The notes under the pieces: generated by a model
What the model was told of the DNA's origin: nothing
The model's database searches: none
What the model saw: only the letters and a program-made list of their open reading frames with translations
Shown: positions 26,169 through 35,131 of the stretch, one piece after another
How positions within the stretch are numbered: position 1 is the first letter of the stretch
Layout: every line of letters starts with the position of its first letter
From: Bacteroidota bacterium
GTDB taxonomy: Bacteria; Bacteroidota; Bacteroidia; Sphingobacteriales; Sphingobacteriaceae
Direction of reading: 5' to 3'
Assembly (NCBI GenBank): GCA_013286325.1
Contig: JABDFZ010000006.1
Location: 1 to 59,441, forward strand
DNA length: 59,441 nt
Translations under genes and position numbers: made by a program

Positions 26169-27164
26169 TTACTCCTCAAAGCTATTCATCCATTTCCTGA
26201 TTAATGCCACCCTGTCTTTTAAAAACTTTGGCCCGAAGAAGATACTCGACCAATCATCAAAATTTTCGTATTGAAAGCCAAGATAAAATACCCAAAATGC
26301 AAAACCAAGATAAGGTATTGCTTTAAGTTCGTCATCATGTAATGGCTTTACTTTCCGGTAATTCTCTATAAAAATATTAAAAGCACGGTCAGCCTCGGTT
26401 TTTGTAAGTCTGTTATAACTCACATCCATGAAAAAATGGATATAAAATGAAGTAATATCATTGGCAAGGTATCCTTTCCCGGAAAAATCAAAATCGAAAA
26501 AGGTAATGTTATTGTCTTCGTCAAAATGAAAGTTCTTTGGCAAAAAATCGTAATGGCAATAGCCATAACTAAATTTCGACAAATCAAATTGCCCCAGCTT
26601 TGCAATCACCTCCTCTGCTGTGTTCGTTAAGTAAGCATATTCTGTTTCGAGTTCGTTAAAGGCCTCCTTGATAACTTTTAAAGGCAGGTTAATGGTTGTA
26701 TCTATATTAAATTCTTTACGGTAATGCGATAAAGTAATGTTAGCCGTTATATTGTGGATGGCAGCCATTTCCTGCCCGATAATGCCTAACTGTTCGTCAC
26801 TCAGTTCGTTAAACACTTTGCCTTTAGCATAGCTGAATAATACTCCATAACGGATACCTTCGGCTGCATTAAAGGTTTGTATTTGGTTACCTGTTAAATC
26901 TTTTATTGGATAAGAAACCTTTGCCCCCTTATCTATCAGGGCATTAAGCAGCTCAACTTCGCCTTTTATTTCTTCAAGTTTACGATGCTGGTCGCGATAG
27001 ATTTTAAATACATATTTTTCAATACCGTTATCTAAAACATAGGTGTCGCTTACGTTATGGATCAATAATTGGCAGGTCATGTCCTTGAATCCATATTGCT
27101 TTTCAAGGAAAACCTTTAGCGCAACAGAAGATAAGGTGGAATATTGAGTCGGAAAAATGTCCAT
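26169..27164 (-). CDS. Phosphotransferase (APH/choline kinase-like) family protein
   Basis: 331 aa from the ATG at 27164; an in-frame TTG at 27188 would add eight residues. It has a protein-kinase-like fold: YVLDNGIEKYVFKIYRD (Lys strand), the catalytic loop in YCHYDFLPKNFHF (His-x-Asp then Asn), and FFDFDFSGKG for metal binding. The family phosphorylates small molecules (aminoglycosides, choline, homoserine, sugars); the substrate cannot be told. No resistance role should be assumed. Single gene next to the GDPD-like gene. Confidence 0.85.
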   Translation of the reverse strand: MDIFPTQYSTLSSVALKVFLEKQYGFKDMTCQLLIHNVSDTYVLDNGIEKYVFKIYRDQHRKLEEIKGEVELLNALIDKGAKVSYPIKDLTGNQIQTFNAAEGIRYGVLFSYAKGKVFNELSDEQLGIIGQEMAAIHNITANITLSHYRKEFNIDTTINLPLKVIKEAFNELETEYAYLTNTAEEVIAKLGQFDLSKFSYGYCHYDFLPKNFHFDEDNNITFFDFDFSGKGYLANDITSFYIHFFMDVSYNRLTKTEADRAFNIFIENYRKVKPLHDDELKAIPYLGFAFWVFYLGFQYENFDDWSSIFFGPKFLKDRVALIRKWMNSFEE

Positions 27165-27219
27165 TGTTATAGGGCTGAGTGCCCGCAAAGATAGCTTCGC
27201 TTAATTAGAGACGCAATAT

Positions 27220-27960
27220 TTATTCAAATGGGTTATATCCAACTTGTGCCAATTGAAATCTATCTGAAAAATTATTAGTCAAAATCTCTTTTAACGCTGC
27301 TGGACTATCAGTAATAAGCCCATCAGGATCAAGGTTTAGGAATTGGTTAATCTCAAACGGTAAGTCTAATGTCCAGGCATATACCAATTTAAAACTATTT
27401 CCTCCGTCCCTAAGCGCAACGGCCCGTTTAATCCTTCCAATAAAAAAGTCGGCAAGCAACGGAATCTGAATAGAAATTCCATCGGCATACGTATAATTAG
27501 GCACATTAAGTGACCTAAAAAAAGCGTCGGTAAATTCAGGTTCGGTATGTTCATCTACACCAAGCGCCCTATTTGGTGATAAAACAGATGCACCAGCCTG
27601 AAAAAATACGTGTTCGTCCTCTGTCGCCAGCGACCGTGTAACTGTAATACAGGTGCCATTGAACTGGTTTGAAAAGTTAGTATCAATGCAATCGAAAAGT
27701 TCAAGAATATTTCCGTCAGAGTTTTTGGTATCAAACATAATAAGCGCTGGTATAAGCGCGGGATTTGTTTGAAAAGCAAGACTTAACCCTTTCAGGTAAT
27801 TTGCAAGCGATAAATCGGTACTGGTTGTGCCCTCACCCATGTAATATATGCCATCTACAGCGTGAATGTCAGGTTCAAGTGCATTTGCACCTGCTTGCAG
27901 GTAATTTATAGCATCGGCAACTTTATTAGGGTTATGCCCGATAATAAAAAACTGTCTCAT
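27220..27960 (-). CDS. Glycerophosphodiester phosphodiesterase-superfamily protein, atypical
   Basis: 246 aa, no signal peptide. The beginning FFIIGHNPNKVADAINYL, then GANALEPDIH, matches the PLC-like phosphodiesterase barrel (His9, Glu29, Asp31). The second catalytic His of normal GDPDs (the HD after the V..T.DG strand) is not present; DGIYYMGEGTT stands in its place. The last strand reads DGLITDSPAALKEIL, as in GDPDs. The enzyme may act on unusual phosphodiesters or be inactive. Confidence 0.75.
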   Translation of the reverse strand: MRQFFIIGHNPNKVADAINYLQAGANALEPDIHAVDGIYYMGEGTTSTDLSLANYLKGLSLAFQTNPALIPALIMFDTKNSDGNILELFDCIDTNFSNQFNGTCITVTRSLATEDEHVFFQAGASVLSPNRALGVDEHTEPEFTDAFFRSLNVPNYTYADGISIQIPLLADFFIGRIKRAVALRDGGNSFKLVYAWTLDLPFEINQFLNLDPDGLITDSPAALKEILTNNFSDRFQLAQVGYNPFE

Positions 27961-28155
27961 AATGAAGATAGTTTAGGTAAGGATTAGGTTAAATATCTTG
28001 TACTTAGGTATGTTTAAGTATACATATTTACGATTTTTATTCCAACGGACAAAATTTCTATAAAATTTCAGAGCTATTGAAAAGCTTCGTATTTAACTGT
28101 TTACAAGCATAACCAACTCAGCACTACGAAATACACCGCGCTCCAAATGCCATCC

Positions 28156-29872
28156 TTAAATATTCCCCTTCTTTAATTCATCCACAGCAAAATTAGCCGC
28201 CCTGGCAGTTAGGGCCATGTAGGTTAATGATGGGTTTTGACAAGCTGATGAAACCATACAGGCCCCATCAGTTACAAATACATTTTTGGCATCCCAAACC
28301 TGATTATGCTCATTGAGCACCGATGTTTTCGGATCTCTGCCCATACGTGCTGTGCCCATTTCGTGGATTCCATCTCCAACGTTATGTCCGCGGTCCCACG
28401 AGGTTATATTCTTAACTCCTGCCGCATCAAGCATTTCCCTTGCTTCTTTCACTATATCAACCCGCATCTTTTTCTCATTATCCTTTATTTCGGCATCCAT
28501 AGCTAATATCGGCAACCCCCATTTGTCTTTTCTTTTTGGGTCGAGTGTTATCTTGTTTTCGTGATACGGTAACAGCTCGCCAAAGCCACCTATGCCTATT
28601 GTCCATTGCCCGGGTTCTGTAATAGCTTCCTTAAAAGCCGAGCCTATATTTAATTCGGCAACATTCCTGCTCCACCCCTCACGCCCTGCGCCGCCCTGGT
28701 AACCAAAGCCCCGCATATAATCACGTTTATCGCCAAACAGGTTGGCAAAGCGCACTACATATATCCCGTTTGGCCTTCTGCCGAAGTAATATTTATCCTC
28801 ATACCCCTCGACCGTACCCGATGCACCAAGATTATAATGATGATCCATAATATTATGGCCTAATTCGCCGCTGCTGCTCCCCAGGCCCCCTGGCCAGATA
28901 TCAGTTGCCGAGTTCATCAAAACCCACGCACTGTTAAGCGTAGAGGCGTTAACAAACACAATTTTTGCATGATATTCATAGGTTTGATGCGTTTCCGCGT
29001 CAACTATTTCAACCCCGGTAGCTTTTTGGGTATTCTTATCGTAAATAATTTTGGTTACAATTGAAAATGGCCTCACAGTTAAATTACCAGTAGCCCGGGC
29101 TGCCGGCAAGGTTGACGATTGTGTACTGAAATACCCACCAAACGGGCATCCTTCCCAGCACCGGTTACGGAAATGACAGGCGTTCCTGTCAGGAATGGCT
29201 TCTGTAAGGTTGGCGCTGCGGCCAATTATCATATGGCGGGTGTTGTTATAATGCTTTTTCAGCCTATCGGATACATCTTTTTCTACACAGTTCATATCCA
29301 TTGGCTTTAAAAAATGACCATCAGGTAGTTGCGCCAAGCCCTCTTTCGAGCCATTTACCCCTGCAAATTTTTCCACATGATCGTACCATGGTGCAAGGTC
29401 TTTATAGCGGATTGGCCAGTCAATAGCCCAGCCGTCTTTTGCATTGGCTTCAAAATCAAAATCACTCCAACGATAGCTTTGCCTGCCCCATAGTATTGAA
29501 CGGCCGCCCAATTGGTACGACCGCCACCAGTTGAATGGCTTTATTTCAGTATATTGGGGCATCCTGTTCATTTGCCCAATAATCCATAATCGGTTCATAT
29601 GCGCCCCATCCGCGTGATATCACCGGGCGCTCTTTTCGTTCTGCTTGCGTTGCACTTCCTCTATGTTCAAACTCCCAGGGATCTTTTGCGGCAGATTTAT
29701 AATCTTTCAGGTGTTCAAAATTACGCCCGCGTTCCAGCATAATGGTTTTAAGTCCGCGGCCGGTAAGCTCTTTGGCAGCCCACCCGCCGCTTATGCCCGA
29801 TCCAATAACAATTGCATCATAAGTATTATTGGCCTTAGCCTTGCCATTTACATTAACAGTATCTGCCGACAT
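28156..29872 (-). pseudogene. GMC-family oxidoreductase interrupted by a frameshift
   Basis: Two overlapping frames together encode one GMC oxidoreductase of about 570 aa. The first (29872 down to 29546) carries the FAD motif AIVIGSGISGGWAAKEL and ends after YWANEQDAPIY. The second (to 28156) resumes with YTEIKPFNWWRSYQLGGRS and continues to the C-terminal GMC_oxred_C with HEMGTARMG and NPSLTYMAL. Removing one base near 29552-29560, at a G4/C4 run or the adjacent AA, restores DAPYTEIKP. It is either a real lesion or a sequencing error. The usual gluconate-dehydrogenase-like subunit 3 partner is not adjacent. Confidence 0.85.
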
Positions 29873-29989
29873 AATTTTTTAGTTAAAAGTTTGGTGAACA
29901 AATTGGTATTACAATAATATTCATTTAGGCCAACTATAACAAGGCATTAATTGTGTACAAAACAATTAATTGAAAAAGAAACCTGATGG

Positions 29990-30004
29990 TACCCCCCCCC
30001 TTTT
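29990..30004. repeat. C9 T5 homopolymer tract in a divergent intergenic region
   Basis: Nine C followed by five T lie between the leftward GMC gene (start 29872) and the rightward 30118 gene. Such runs can slip during replication, but this one is within no gene I accept. Confidence 0.5.
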
Positions 30005-30117
30005 TACTTGCAAAACGGGGGCGATCCAGCAAAGCGCAGATCGGGTGAGTCAAAATCGGCATCGTGCAATGCAGTTAATAACTACAAAATTTAGTAATTT
30101 GGCCCAGTTTAACTATA

Positions 30118-30645
30118 ATGAGCATAACCGTATACGGCTTACAGGATATAAAAAAAGAAGTTCAGCATTTGCCGCATGAGCAATTGGCCGAGCTTTGCCT
30201 GCGCCTTGCACGTTATAAAAAAGAAAACAAAGAGCTGCTGGCTTATTTACTGTTTGATGCCAGCGACGAACACTCATTTATTGAAAAAGTAAAGGGCGAA
30301 GTTGGCTTTATGCTGAGCCAGTTGCCATCACAAAGTTACCTTGCTGCAAAAAGTATCCGTAAAGTTTTAAGGCTGATTAGTAAGTATGTTAAATTTATAG
30401 GCTCGAAAGAAGCAGAAATTGACTTACTTTTGAATTTTTGCCACAATTACCTGCAATACATCAACCGCAATACATCGTATAAGCCTTTGCGGCTGATACT
30501 GGTAAGACAGGTGCAAAAAATTAGTACCAACATTAAAAAATTGCACGAAGACCTGCAATTTGATTACGTGAATGATTACAACGCATTACTGGATGAAGCA
30601 GAAAAGAAGTTTCCCTGGTTTTACAAGAATGATTATTTGTTGTAA
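30118..30645 (+). CDS. Conserved-looking helical hypothetical protein
   Basis: 175 aa, soluble, basic and almost wholly helical (EQLAELCLRLARYKKENKELLAY and ATNIKKLHEDLQF-like segments). The N-terminus SITVYGLQDIKKEVQHLPHE contains no signal peptide. I know this only as a Bacteroidetes hypothetical type with no assigned function. It precedes the ECF sigma gene by 43 bp on the same strand and may share its transcript. Confidence 0.6.
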   Translation: MSITVYGLQDIKKEVQHLPHEQLAELCLRLARYKKENKELLAYLLFDASDEHSFIEKVKGEVGFMLSQLPSQSYLAAKSIRKVLRLISKYVKFIGSKEAEIDLLLNFCHNYLQYINRNTSYKPLRLILVRQVQKISTNIKKLHEDLQFDYVNDYNALLDEAEKKFPWFYKNDYLL

Positions 30646-30688
30646 CATCTTATACGTTTTAAAATCTAACTAATAAAATTAACTGATA

Positions 30689-31186
30689 GTGGCCGGAAAA
30701 GAAGCAGCTTTTAAAAAGATTTACGAAGCCAATTCAAAAAAGATCTACCACTTGTGTTATGGTTATACCGGTGATGATGACGCTGCGAGCGATCTTTTGC
30801 AGGAAACGTTTCTAAAAGTTTGGCAAAACCTCGATAAATTCCGTAACCAGGCCATGATCTCCACCTGGATATATCGTATTGCTGTTAATACTTGTCTTAC
30901 TTACCTCCGTTCGGAAAAACGGCAGGCAAAAGACGAGCTTACTCCATTTATATCTGAAAATAAAAAAGAAGAGCTATCCGAAAAAAACGAGCAGGTAGCC
31001 TTACTTTATAAGTGTATATCGAAATTGGAAGAATCAGAAAGAATTATAATTACAATGGTGCTCGATGAGTTGCCATATCCTGAAATTGCAGATATATCAG
31101 GCATCTCGGAGGGCAACCTGCGGGTGAAGATCTATCGTATTAAACAAAAGTTAACCGAATTGTATAACCACTATGAAAGAATTTGA
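30689..31186 (+). CDS. ECF-type RNA polymerase sigma factor
   Basis: 165 aa. Region 2 has YTGDDDAASDLLQETFLKVW and STWIYRIAVNTCLTYLR; region 4 has LDELPYPEIADISG and GNLRVKIYRIKQKL. The start is GTG at 30689, and no nearby ATG preserves region 2. It overlaps the next gene by 14 bp, the typical sigma/anti-sigma arrangement. It probably directs a small regulon in response to an envelope signal. Confidence 0.92.
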   Translation: MAGKEAAFKKIYEANSKKIYHLCYGYTGDDDAASDLLQETFLKVWQNLDKFRNQAMISTWIYRIAVNTCLTYLRSEKRQAKDELTPFISENKKEELSEKNEQVALLYKCISKLEESERIIITMVLDELPYPEIADISGISEGNLRVKIYRIKQKLTELYNHYERI

Positions 31187-31763
31187 GCATTTAATGTCGG
31201 TTTGGCAGGGACAGCCAAAACCCGACAAGCTTTCGGTGGACGAGGCGCTAAAACAAGTGAAGAAAGGCATCAATGGTATAACCAGCAAGTTATACTGGGG
31301 CATTGTAGGGATGGTAGCGCTAATAGTATGTGCTTTTATAATAACGTTCTTTTTTGCATTCCGTTCCCCTGCCACAATCATAGGCATATTGATAATACTG
31401 ATTACCATGCTCTTATACCTGTCCCTCATTATAAGGCATTACCACATATTAAACAAACACGATCTTACCCAAAACCCTACCGAATACCTCAATACGCTTA
31501 AAGAATATCAAAAAAACCGAACTAAAGTTATAGGCTGGTTTTATTATGTTTTTATGTTGATGATAAGCGCCGGACTAGCCCTTTACTTCATTGAGGTACT
31601 TGAAAATGCACCGGTTTACTTTAAGCTGATAACTTATGGTTCCATTATCATCTGGTTTTTGTTCATCACCTTCTATTTAAAGCCACGAATGTTTAAAAAC
31701 GAGGAAGAGAAGCTAAACCTGATGATTGACAGACTGATCCGCCTGCAGGAGCAATTTGATTAA
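31173..31763 (+). CDS. Membrane protein coupled to the ECF sigma factor, possible anti-sigma factor
   Basis: 196 aa. The N-terminal cytosolic 40 residues (MKEFEHLMSVWQGQPKPDKL) are followed by four predicted membrane helices (about 44-65, 68-88, 118-140, 150-168) and a charged C-terminal tail. The 14-bp overlap with the sigma gene and the MSVWQ motif near the N-terminus, seen in other Bacteroidetes proteins encoded after ECF sigma genes, suggest it holds the sigma factor at the membrane. No classical zinc anti-sigma motif (HxxxCxxC) is present, so the role is inference. Confidence 0.65.
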   Translation: MKEFEHLMSVWQGQPKPDKLSVDEALKQVKKGINGITSKLYWGIVGMVALIVCAFIITFFFAFRSPATIIGILIILITMLLYLSLIIRHYHILNKHDLTQNPTEYLNTLKEYQKNRTKVIGWFYYVFMLMISAGLALYFIEVLENAPVYFKLITYGSIIIWFLFITFYLKPRMFKNEEEKLNLMIDRLIRLQEQFD

Positions 31764-31764
31764 A

Positions 31765-32277
31765 ATGATCTCAATACAAAAAGCTGGACTTGCCGATGCT
31801 GATAAACTATTGGCCTACAGCAAAAAGACTTTCTACGATTTCTTTGCCCATCTTAACGATGCAGCCAATATGGAGGCTTACGCCGCTATTGCATTTACCA
31901 ATAAAAAAATACTTGCAGAGCTAACCAACCCAAACTCCGAATTTTATTTTGCAATGCTTGACAACGAGGTTGTTGGTTACCTTAAACTAAATTTCAACAA
32001 TGCCCAAACCGAGTTTCAGGATGCAAATGCTATCGAAGTTGAACGCATTTATGTTTCCGGCGAACATCATGGTAAGCATATTGGTCAGCAGCTTTTAAAT
32101 TTTGCTATACAAGCAGGTATCAGCAGGCAATTACAATACGTCTGGCTTGGTGTATGGGAGCATAACCAAAAGGCAATAGGCTTTTATGAGCACAATGGTT
32201 TTGAAATATTCAGCAGTCATGAATTTTTATTGGGGAGCGACAAGCAAACTGATTTACTGATGAAGAAACAATTATAA
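31765..32277 (+). CDS. GNAT-family N-acetyltransferase
   Basis: 170 aa from the ATG at 31765, one base after the previous stop. GNAT motifs are visible: EFYFAMLDNEVVGYLKL, AIEVERIYVSGEHHGKHIGQQLL (acetyl-CoA loop in the HGKHIG region) and VWEHNQKAIGFYEHNGFE. It is similar to the PaiA/PhnO-like group acting on small amines, but the substrate is unknown. It may be the last gene of the sigma-factor operon. Confidence 0.9.
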   Translation: MISIQKAGLADADKLLAYSKKTFYDFFAHLNDAANMEAYAAIAFTNKKILAELTNPNSEFYFAMLDNEVVGYLKLNFNNAQTEFQDANAIEVERIYVSGEHHGKHIGQQLLNFAIQAGISRQLQYVWLGVWEHNQKAIGFYEHNGFEIFSSHEFLLGSDKQTDLLMKKQL

Positions 32278-32280
32278 CTA

Positions 32281-33465
32281 TTATCCCCTCATAAACGGAT
32301 TAAAATTCCTTGTGCCAATTTCCATGCCTGCTGCCCGGCACACTGTCTTTTCACCGAATTTAAAGTTTATCTTATCCATTGCCTGGTATAGCTTTATGCG
32401 CTCCTCATTATCTTCAAAAAGGTTTATCTGGTAGCTGCCTGTGCACAAGTTGCTTAACCTTACTCCTATTAATCTTATCGGACGGTGCTGGTTCCACGCT
32501 TTTTTAAGCAGATTTTTTACACCCGGTATTAAAATATGTTCTGCAGAGGTTAAGGATATTTTTTCTTGTTGGGTATGGGTTTCAAAATTGGCATAACGTA
32601 CTTTTATTGCCAGGCACGATGCTACTTTGTTCTCCTTTCGCAGTTTGGATGATAATTCTTCAGTCATTGATACCAGGATATTTTCGATGCTTTGCTTATC
32701 TGATATGTTAGTATGAAAAGTATGCTCGGTAGATATAGATTTACGCTCGCTGTGAGGCACTATCTCGCCCTCATCAATACCATTTGCCTTATCCCATAAA
32801 TACCTGCCCATTTTGCCGAATATAGCTTCCAGGAAGCGAACGTCTGTTTTTTGAAGCTGCCCTATCCGCTCAATGCCATACTGGTGCAGCTTACCGGCAG
32901 CGCTTTCGCCCAGGCCGGGAATCTTTCCTATAGCCAGCGGCGCCAAAAACTCCTTTTCCTTGCCATGAGGAATAAACATCTGTCCGTTAGGCTTAGCCTG
33001 GTTAGTGGCCATTTTCGATACAGTTTTACCCGACGACATCCCGAATGAAATAGGCAATTGGGTTTCGCGTATTATCTTTTGCCGCAGCTCGGTGGCGTGC
33101 TGGTAACAATTATGAAAGCGATCCATACCGGTATAATCAACATAAAACTCATCTACAGAGGTTTTCATGTACAATGGCACTGCATTATGGATGATCTCTG
33201 TAACCTCGCGCGATGCCTCGCCATACCTGCCGTGCGAACCGCGCAGTACAATGGCATGCGGGCATAATTTTAAGGCTTGTCGTGTAGGCATGGCTGAATG
33301 CACCCCATATTTACGTGCCTCATAGCTACAACTGGCAACCACTCCCCGCTCTGCCGAGCCGCCGATGATCACCGCTTTGCCAATCAGCGATGGATCAAAC
33401 TTGCGCTCAACCGATACGAAGAACGAATCAAGATCGATATGCATTATGGTGCGTTTGGCAGTCAT
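32281..33465 (-). CDS. dinB: DNA polymerase IV (Y-family, translesion)
   Basis: 394 aa. Error-prone translesion polymerase. The palm residues are seen in HIDLDSFFVSVE (Asp11) and SVDEFYVDYTG (Asp105-Glu106); the helix-hairpin-helix (GKIPGLGESAAGKLHQYGI) and the little-finger domain follow. The length is normal. No clamp-binding motif was confirmed at the C-terminus. It is divergent from a LigT-like gene and shares a dyad at 33495-33510 that recurs upstream of a second LigT gene. Confidence 0.95.
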   Translation of the reverse strand: MTAKRTIMHIDLDSFFVSVERKFDPSLIGKAVIIGGSAERGVVASCSYEARKYGVHSAMPTRQALKLCPHAIVLRGSHGRYGEASREVTEIIHNAVPLYMKTSVDEFYVDYTGMDRFHNCYQHATELRQKIIRETQLPISFGMSSGKTVSKMATNQAKPNGQMFIPHGKEKEFLAPLAIGKIPGLGESAAGKLHQYGIERIGQLQKTDVRFLEAIFGKMGRYLWDKANGIDEGEIVPHSERKSISTEHTFHTNISDKQSIENILVSMTEELSSKLRKENKVASCLAIKVRYANFETHTQQEKISLTSAEHILIPGVKNLLKKAWNQHRPIRLIGVRLSNLCTGSYQINLFEDNEERIKLYQAMDKINFKFGEKTVCRAAGMEIGTRNFNPFMRG

Positions 33466-33494
33466 TCAACAAAAGTAAAAAATAAATTGAAATT

Positions 33495-33510
33495 ACTAAA
33501 AATATTAGCA
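33495..33510. promoter_or_regulatory. Shared dyad between dinB and the first LigT-like gene
   Basis: ACTAAAAATATTAGCA contains the inverted repeat CTAA-N5-TTAG. It is 30 bp from the dinB ATG and 27 bp from the LigT-1 ATG. A 15-bp identical sequence occurs at 34207-34221. It may be a damage-response operator. Confidence 0.5.
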
Positions 33511-33537
33511 TTTTAGCAGTCGAAATATTGTTGCGTT

Positions 33538-34098
33538 ATGATGAGCTACGCCGACTATTTAATGATCATTTCCCCGCCCGATGACTTAATAAAAGAGGTC
33601 AATAGGTATAAACGCGCCTCTGTAAACGCGATTGGTCATTTCGAGGGCATGCATAGCATGGCGCATATTACCATAACCCATCAAACCAGGTGTAAACCAT
33701 TTTTAGCACATCCTGCTATTATGCGGATGGGTGAAAGATTAAGCACAATGCCACCTGTTGAATTATTCATAAACAGGTTCGATTTTTTCAACCATGGACA
33801 AAGCGCTAAAACCATTTACGCCAAAATTGAACGGACTGAACGCTGCGATAACTGGTTCCAACTGCTAACCATGCAGATGGGAATAAAGGTGCATAATCTG
33901 GTGCCGCATATCACTATTGCCAGCAATATCCCGGTAACTGCGTTTAATAAATTATGGCCGAATTTTGAAGGCAAGGAGTTTAAGCGCTCATTTATAGTAA
34001 GTAACTTAACTATTTTACAAAGAGATACTTATGCAGAATATAGAAAGTGGGAAGTTTATAAAGAATTACACTTTGGCAATAAACTGCTGGCGTTTTGA
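33538..34098 (+). CDS. LigT-like 2H phosphoesterase (paralog 1)
   Basis: 186 aa. The two His-x-Thr motifs of 2H phosphoesterases are His43-Ile-Thr45 (MAHITI) and His124-Ile-Thr126 (VPHITI). Such proteins act on 2',3'-cyclic or 2'-5' RNA phosphates; the substrate here is not known. It is divergent from dinB and a clear paralog of the gene at 34247. The two share the start YADYLMIISPPDD / YHDYLIVLSPPES and the PTAAFNKLWP-type C-terminal motif. Confidence 0.85.
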   Translation: MMSYADYLMIISPPDDLIKEVNRYKRASVNAIGHFEGMHSMAHITITHQTRCKPFLAHPAIMRMGERLSTMPPVELFINRFDFFNHGQSAKTIYAKIERTERCDNWFQLLTMQMGIKVHNLVPHITIASNIPVTAFNKLWPNFEGKEFKRSFIVSNLTILQRDTYAEYRKWEVYKELHFGNKLLAF

Positions 34099-34205
34099 GA
34101 TAAGAAAAAGCGTAAAGCTGAAAGCAAAACAATAGTAGCTAAAAAGCTTTTGGATTTATGCTTTTATCTTTGAGCTCTCACTTAAATAAAAATCCATTTG
34201 CAAAT

Positions 34206-34221
34206 GCTAAAAATATTAGCA
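34206..34221. promoter_or_regulatory. Second copy of the dyad, upstream of LigT paralog 2
   Basis: GCTAAAAATATTAGCA contains the perfect palindromic arms GCTAA/TTAGC with a 5-nt spacer. Fifteen bases match the copy between dinB and paralog 1. It is 26 bp upstream of the ATG at 34247. Confidence 0.5.
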
Positions 34222-34246
34222 ATATTTGTTTTTAAAACAAACGGTT

Positions 34247-34873
34247 ATGACAGAGTATCATGATTATTTAATAGTGCTTTCACCACCTGAAAGCGTTATC
34301 AACAGTGTAAAACAGCTAAAGGATAGCAGTGCAAAAGTGATTGGCGAATATGACAGTCATTACTCAAAGGCGCACATTACCGTTCAGTACTGGCCGCGTA
34401 AAAGGCAGGTATGGATTGAGCCGATGATCCCCAAGCTGGAACGTGATCTGCAAAATCTGTCTCCTGCCGTACTTGACATTAATGGCTTTGATTATTTCGA
34501 CCATGCTGAAAAGCCAACCATTTATACAAAGTTAAAATCGACCCAACAAACAGAAATTTGGTTTAAACATTTACGCAGATACTTCAGCAAGCCCGATTTT
34601 GAGCCGCATATCAGCATTGCGCGCAGTATCCCAACCGCTGCATTTAATAAACTGTGGCCTCATTTTAAAGACCTTGAATGGAACGAACAAATTAAAATTG
34701 ACAGGTTAACCATACTGCGCCGGGAAACCATCGGGCACGAAAAGGTTTATAAAAAGATAAAAGAAATACCATTTAACAGCAGGTACGATTTCTATACGTT
34801 TGCCAATTCGAAGCTTAAAGCCCCTGCAATACCATTAAAGCGTGTTAATACACAGCAATTTAGCCTTTTTTAA
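34247..34873 (+). CDS. LigT-like 2H phosphoesterase (paralog 2)
   Basis: 208 aa from the ATG at 34247, chosen over an in-frame TTG seven codons upstream because its N-terminus aligns with paralog 1. Motifs are His43-Ile-Thr45 (KAHITV) and His121-Ile-Ser123 (EPHISI), the second in the His-x-Ser form. The C-terminus carries an extra 35 or so residues, ending in VNTQQFSLF. That tail is reminiscent of a QxxFSLF-type sliding-clamp-binding peptide; this is an observation only. Same operator-like dyad as paralog 1, so the two are probably co-regulated. Confidence 0.85.
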   Translation: MTEYHDYLIVLSPPESVINSVKQLKDSSAKVIGEYDSHYSKAHITVQYWPRKRQVWIEPMIPKLERDLQNLSPAVLDINGFDYFDHAEKPTIYTKLKSTQQTEIWFKHLRRYFSKPDFEPHISIARSIPTAAFNKLWPHFKDLEWNEQIKIDRLTILRRETIGHEKVYKKIKEIPFNSRYDFYTFANSKLKAPAIPLKRVNTQQFSLF

Positions 34874-34903
34874 CAATTTATTAACCAAAAACAAACCTTT
34901 TCC

Positions 34904-34911
34904 TATCTTTG
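34904..34911 (+). promoter_or_regulatory. -7 promoter box of the SRP RNA gene
   Basis: TATCTTTG fits the Bacteroidetes consensus TAnnTTTG and lies 6 bp before the predicted RNA start at 34917. Confidence 0.7.
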
Positions 34912-34916
34912 CGCCG

Positions 34917-35013
34917 GGGTAAGTCTTTTACGGCCAGCTCCTCTTGAACTCCCCCAGGGTGGGAACGCAGCAAGGGTAGAGAGTTGAGCGGCGCGATAAA
35001 AGTAGCTTACCCT
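34917..35013 (+). ncRNA. ffs: Signal recognition particle RNA (4.5S type)
   Basis: The apical domain is recognisable: CCCCCAGGGTGGGAACGCAG around 34951-34970 and AGCAAGGGTAGA following, with a GGAA tetraloop region and the conserved AGCAAGG bulge. The ends pair: GGGTAAG at 34917-34923 with CTTACCC at 35006-35012. A T6 tract follows (35013-35018) as terminator. It forms the SRP with Ffh for co-translational targeting. Confidence 0.93.
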
Positions 35014-35131
35014 TTTTTGTGCCTTTATGTTTCGTTAACCGATATTCGGCATTCATTATTCGATATTATTGAGCTTAATCCCCTATCTATAGCCTCAAAT
35101 CACTAATTTCGCAAAAACATTTACTACACTA

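Noticed and set aside
26169..27164. Aminoglycoside resistance gene
   Set aside because: Only the broad phosphotransferase fold is supported; nothing indicates an antibiotic substrate.
29970..30179. 69-aa ORF reading through the C9 tract
   Set aside because: It starts at a non-ATG codon, has low-complexity content and overlaps the start of the accepted gene at 30118.
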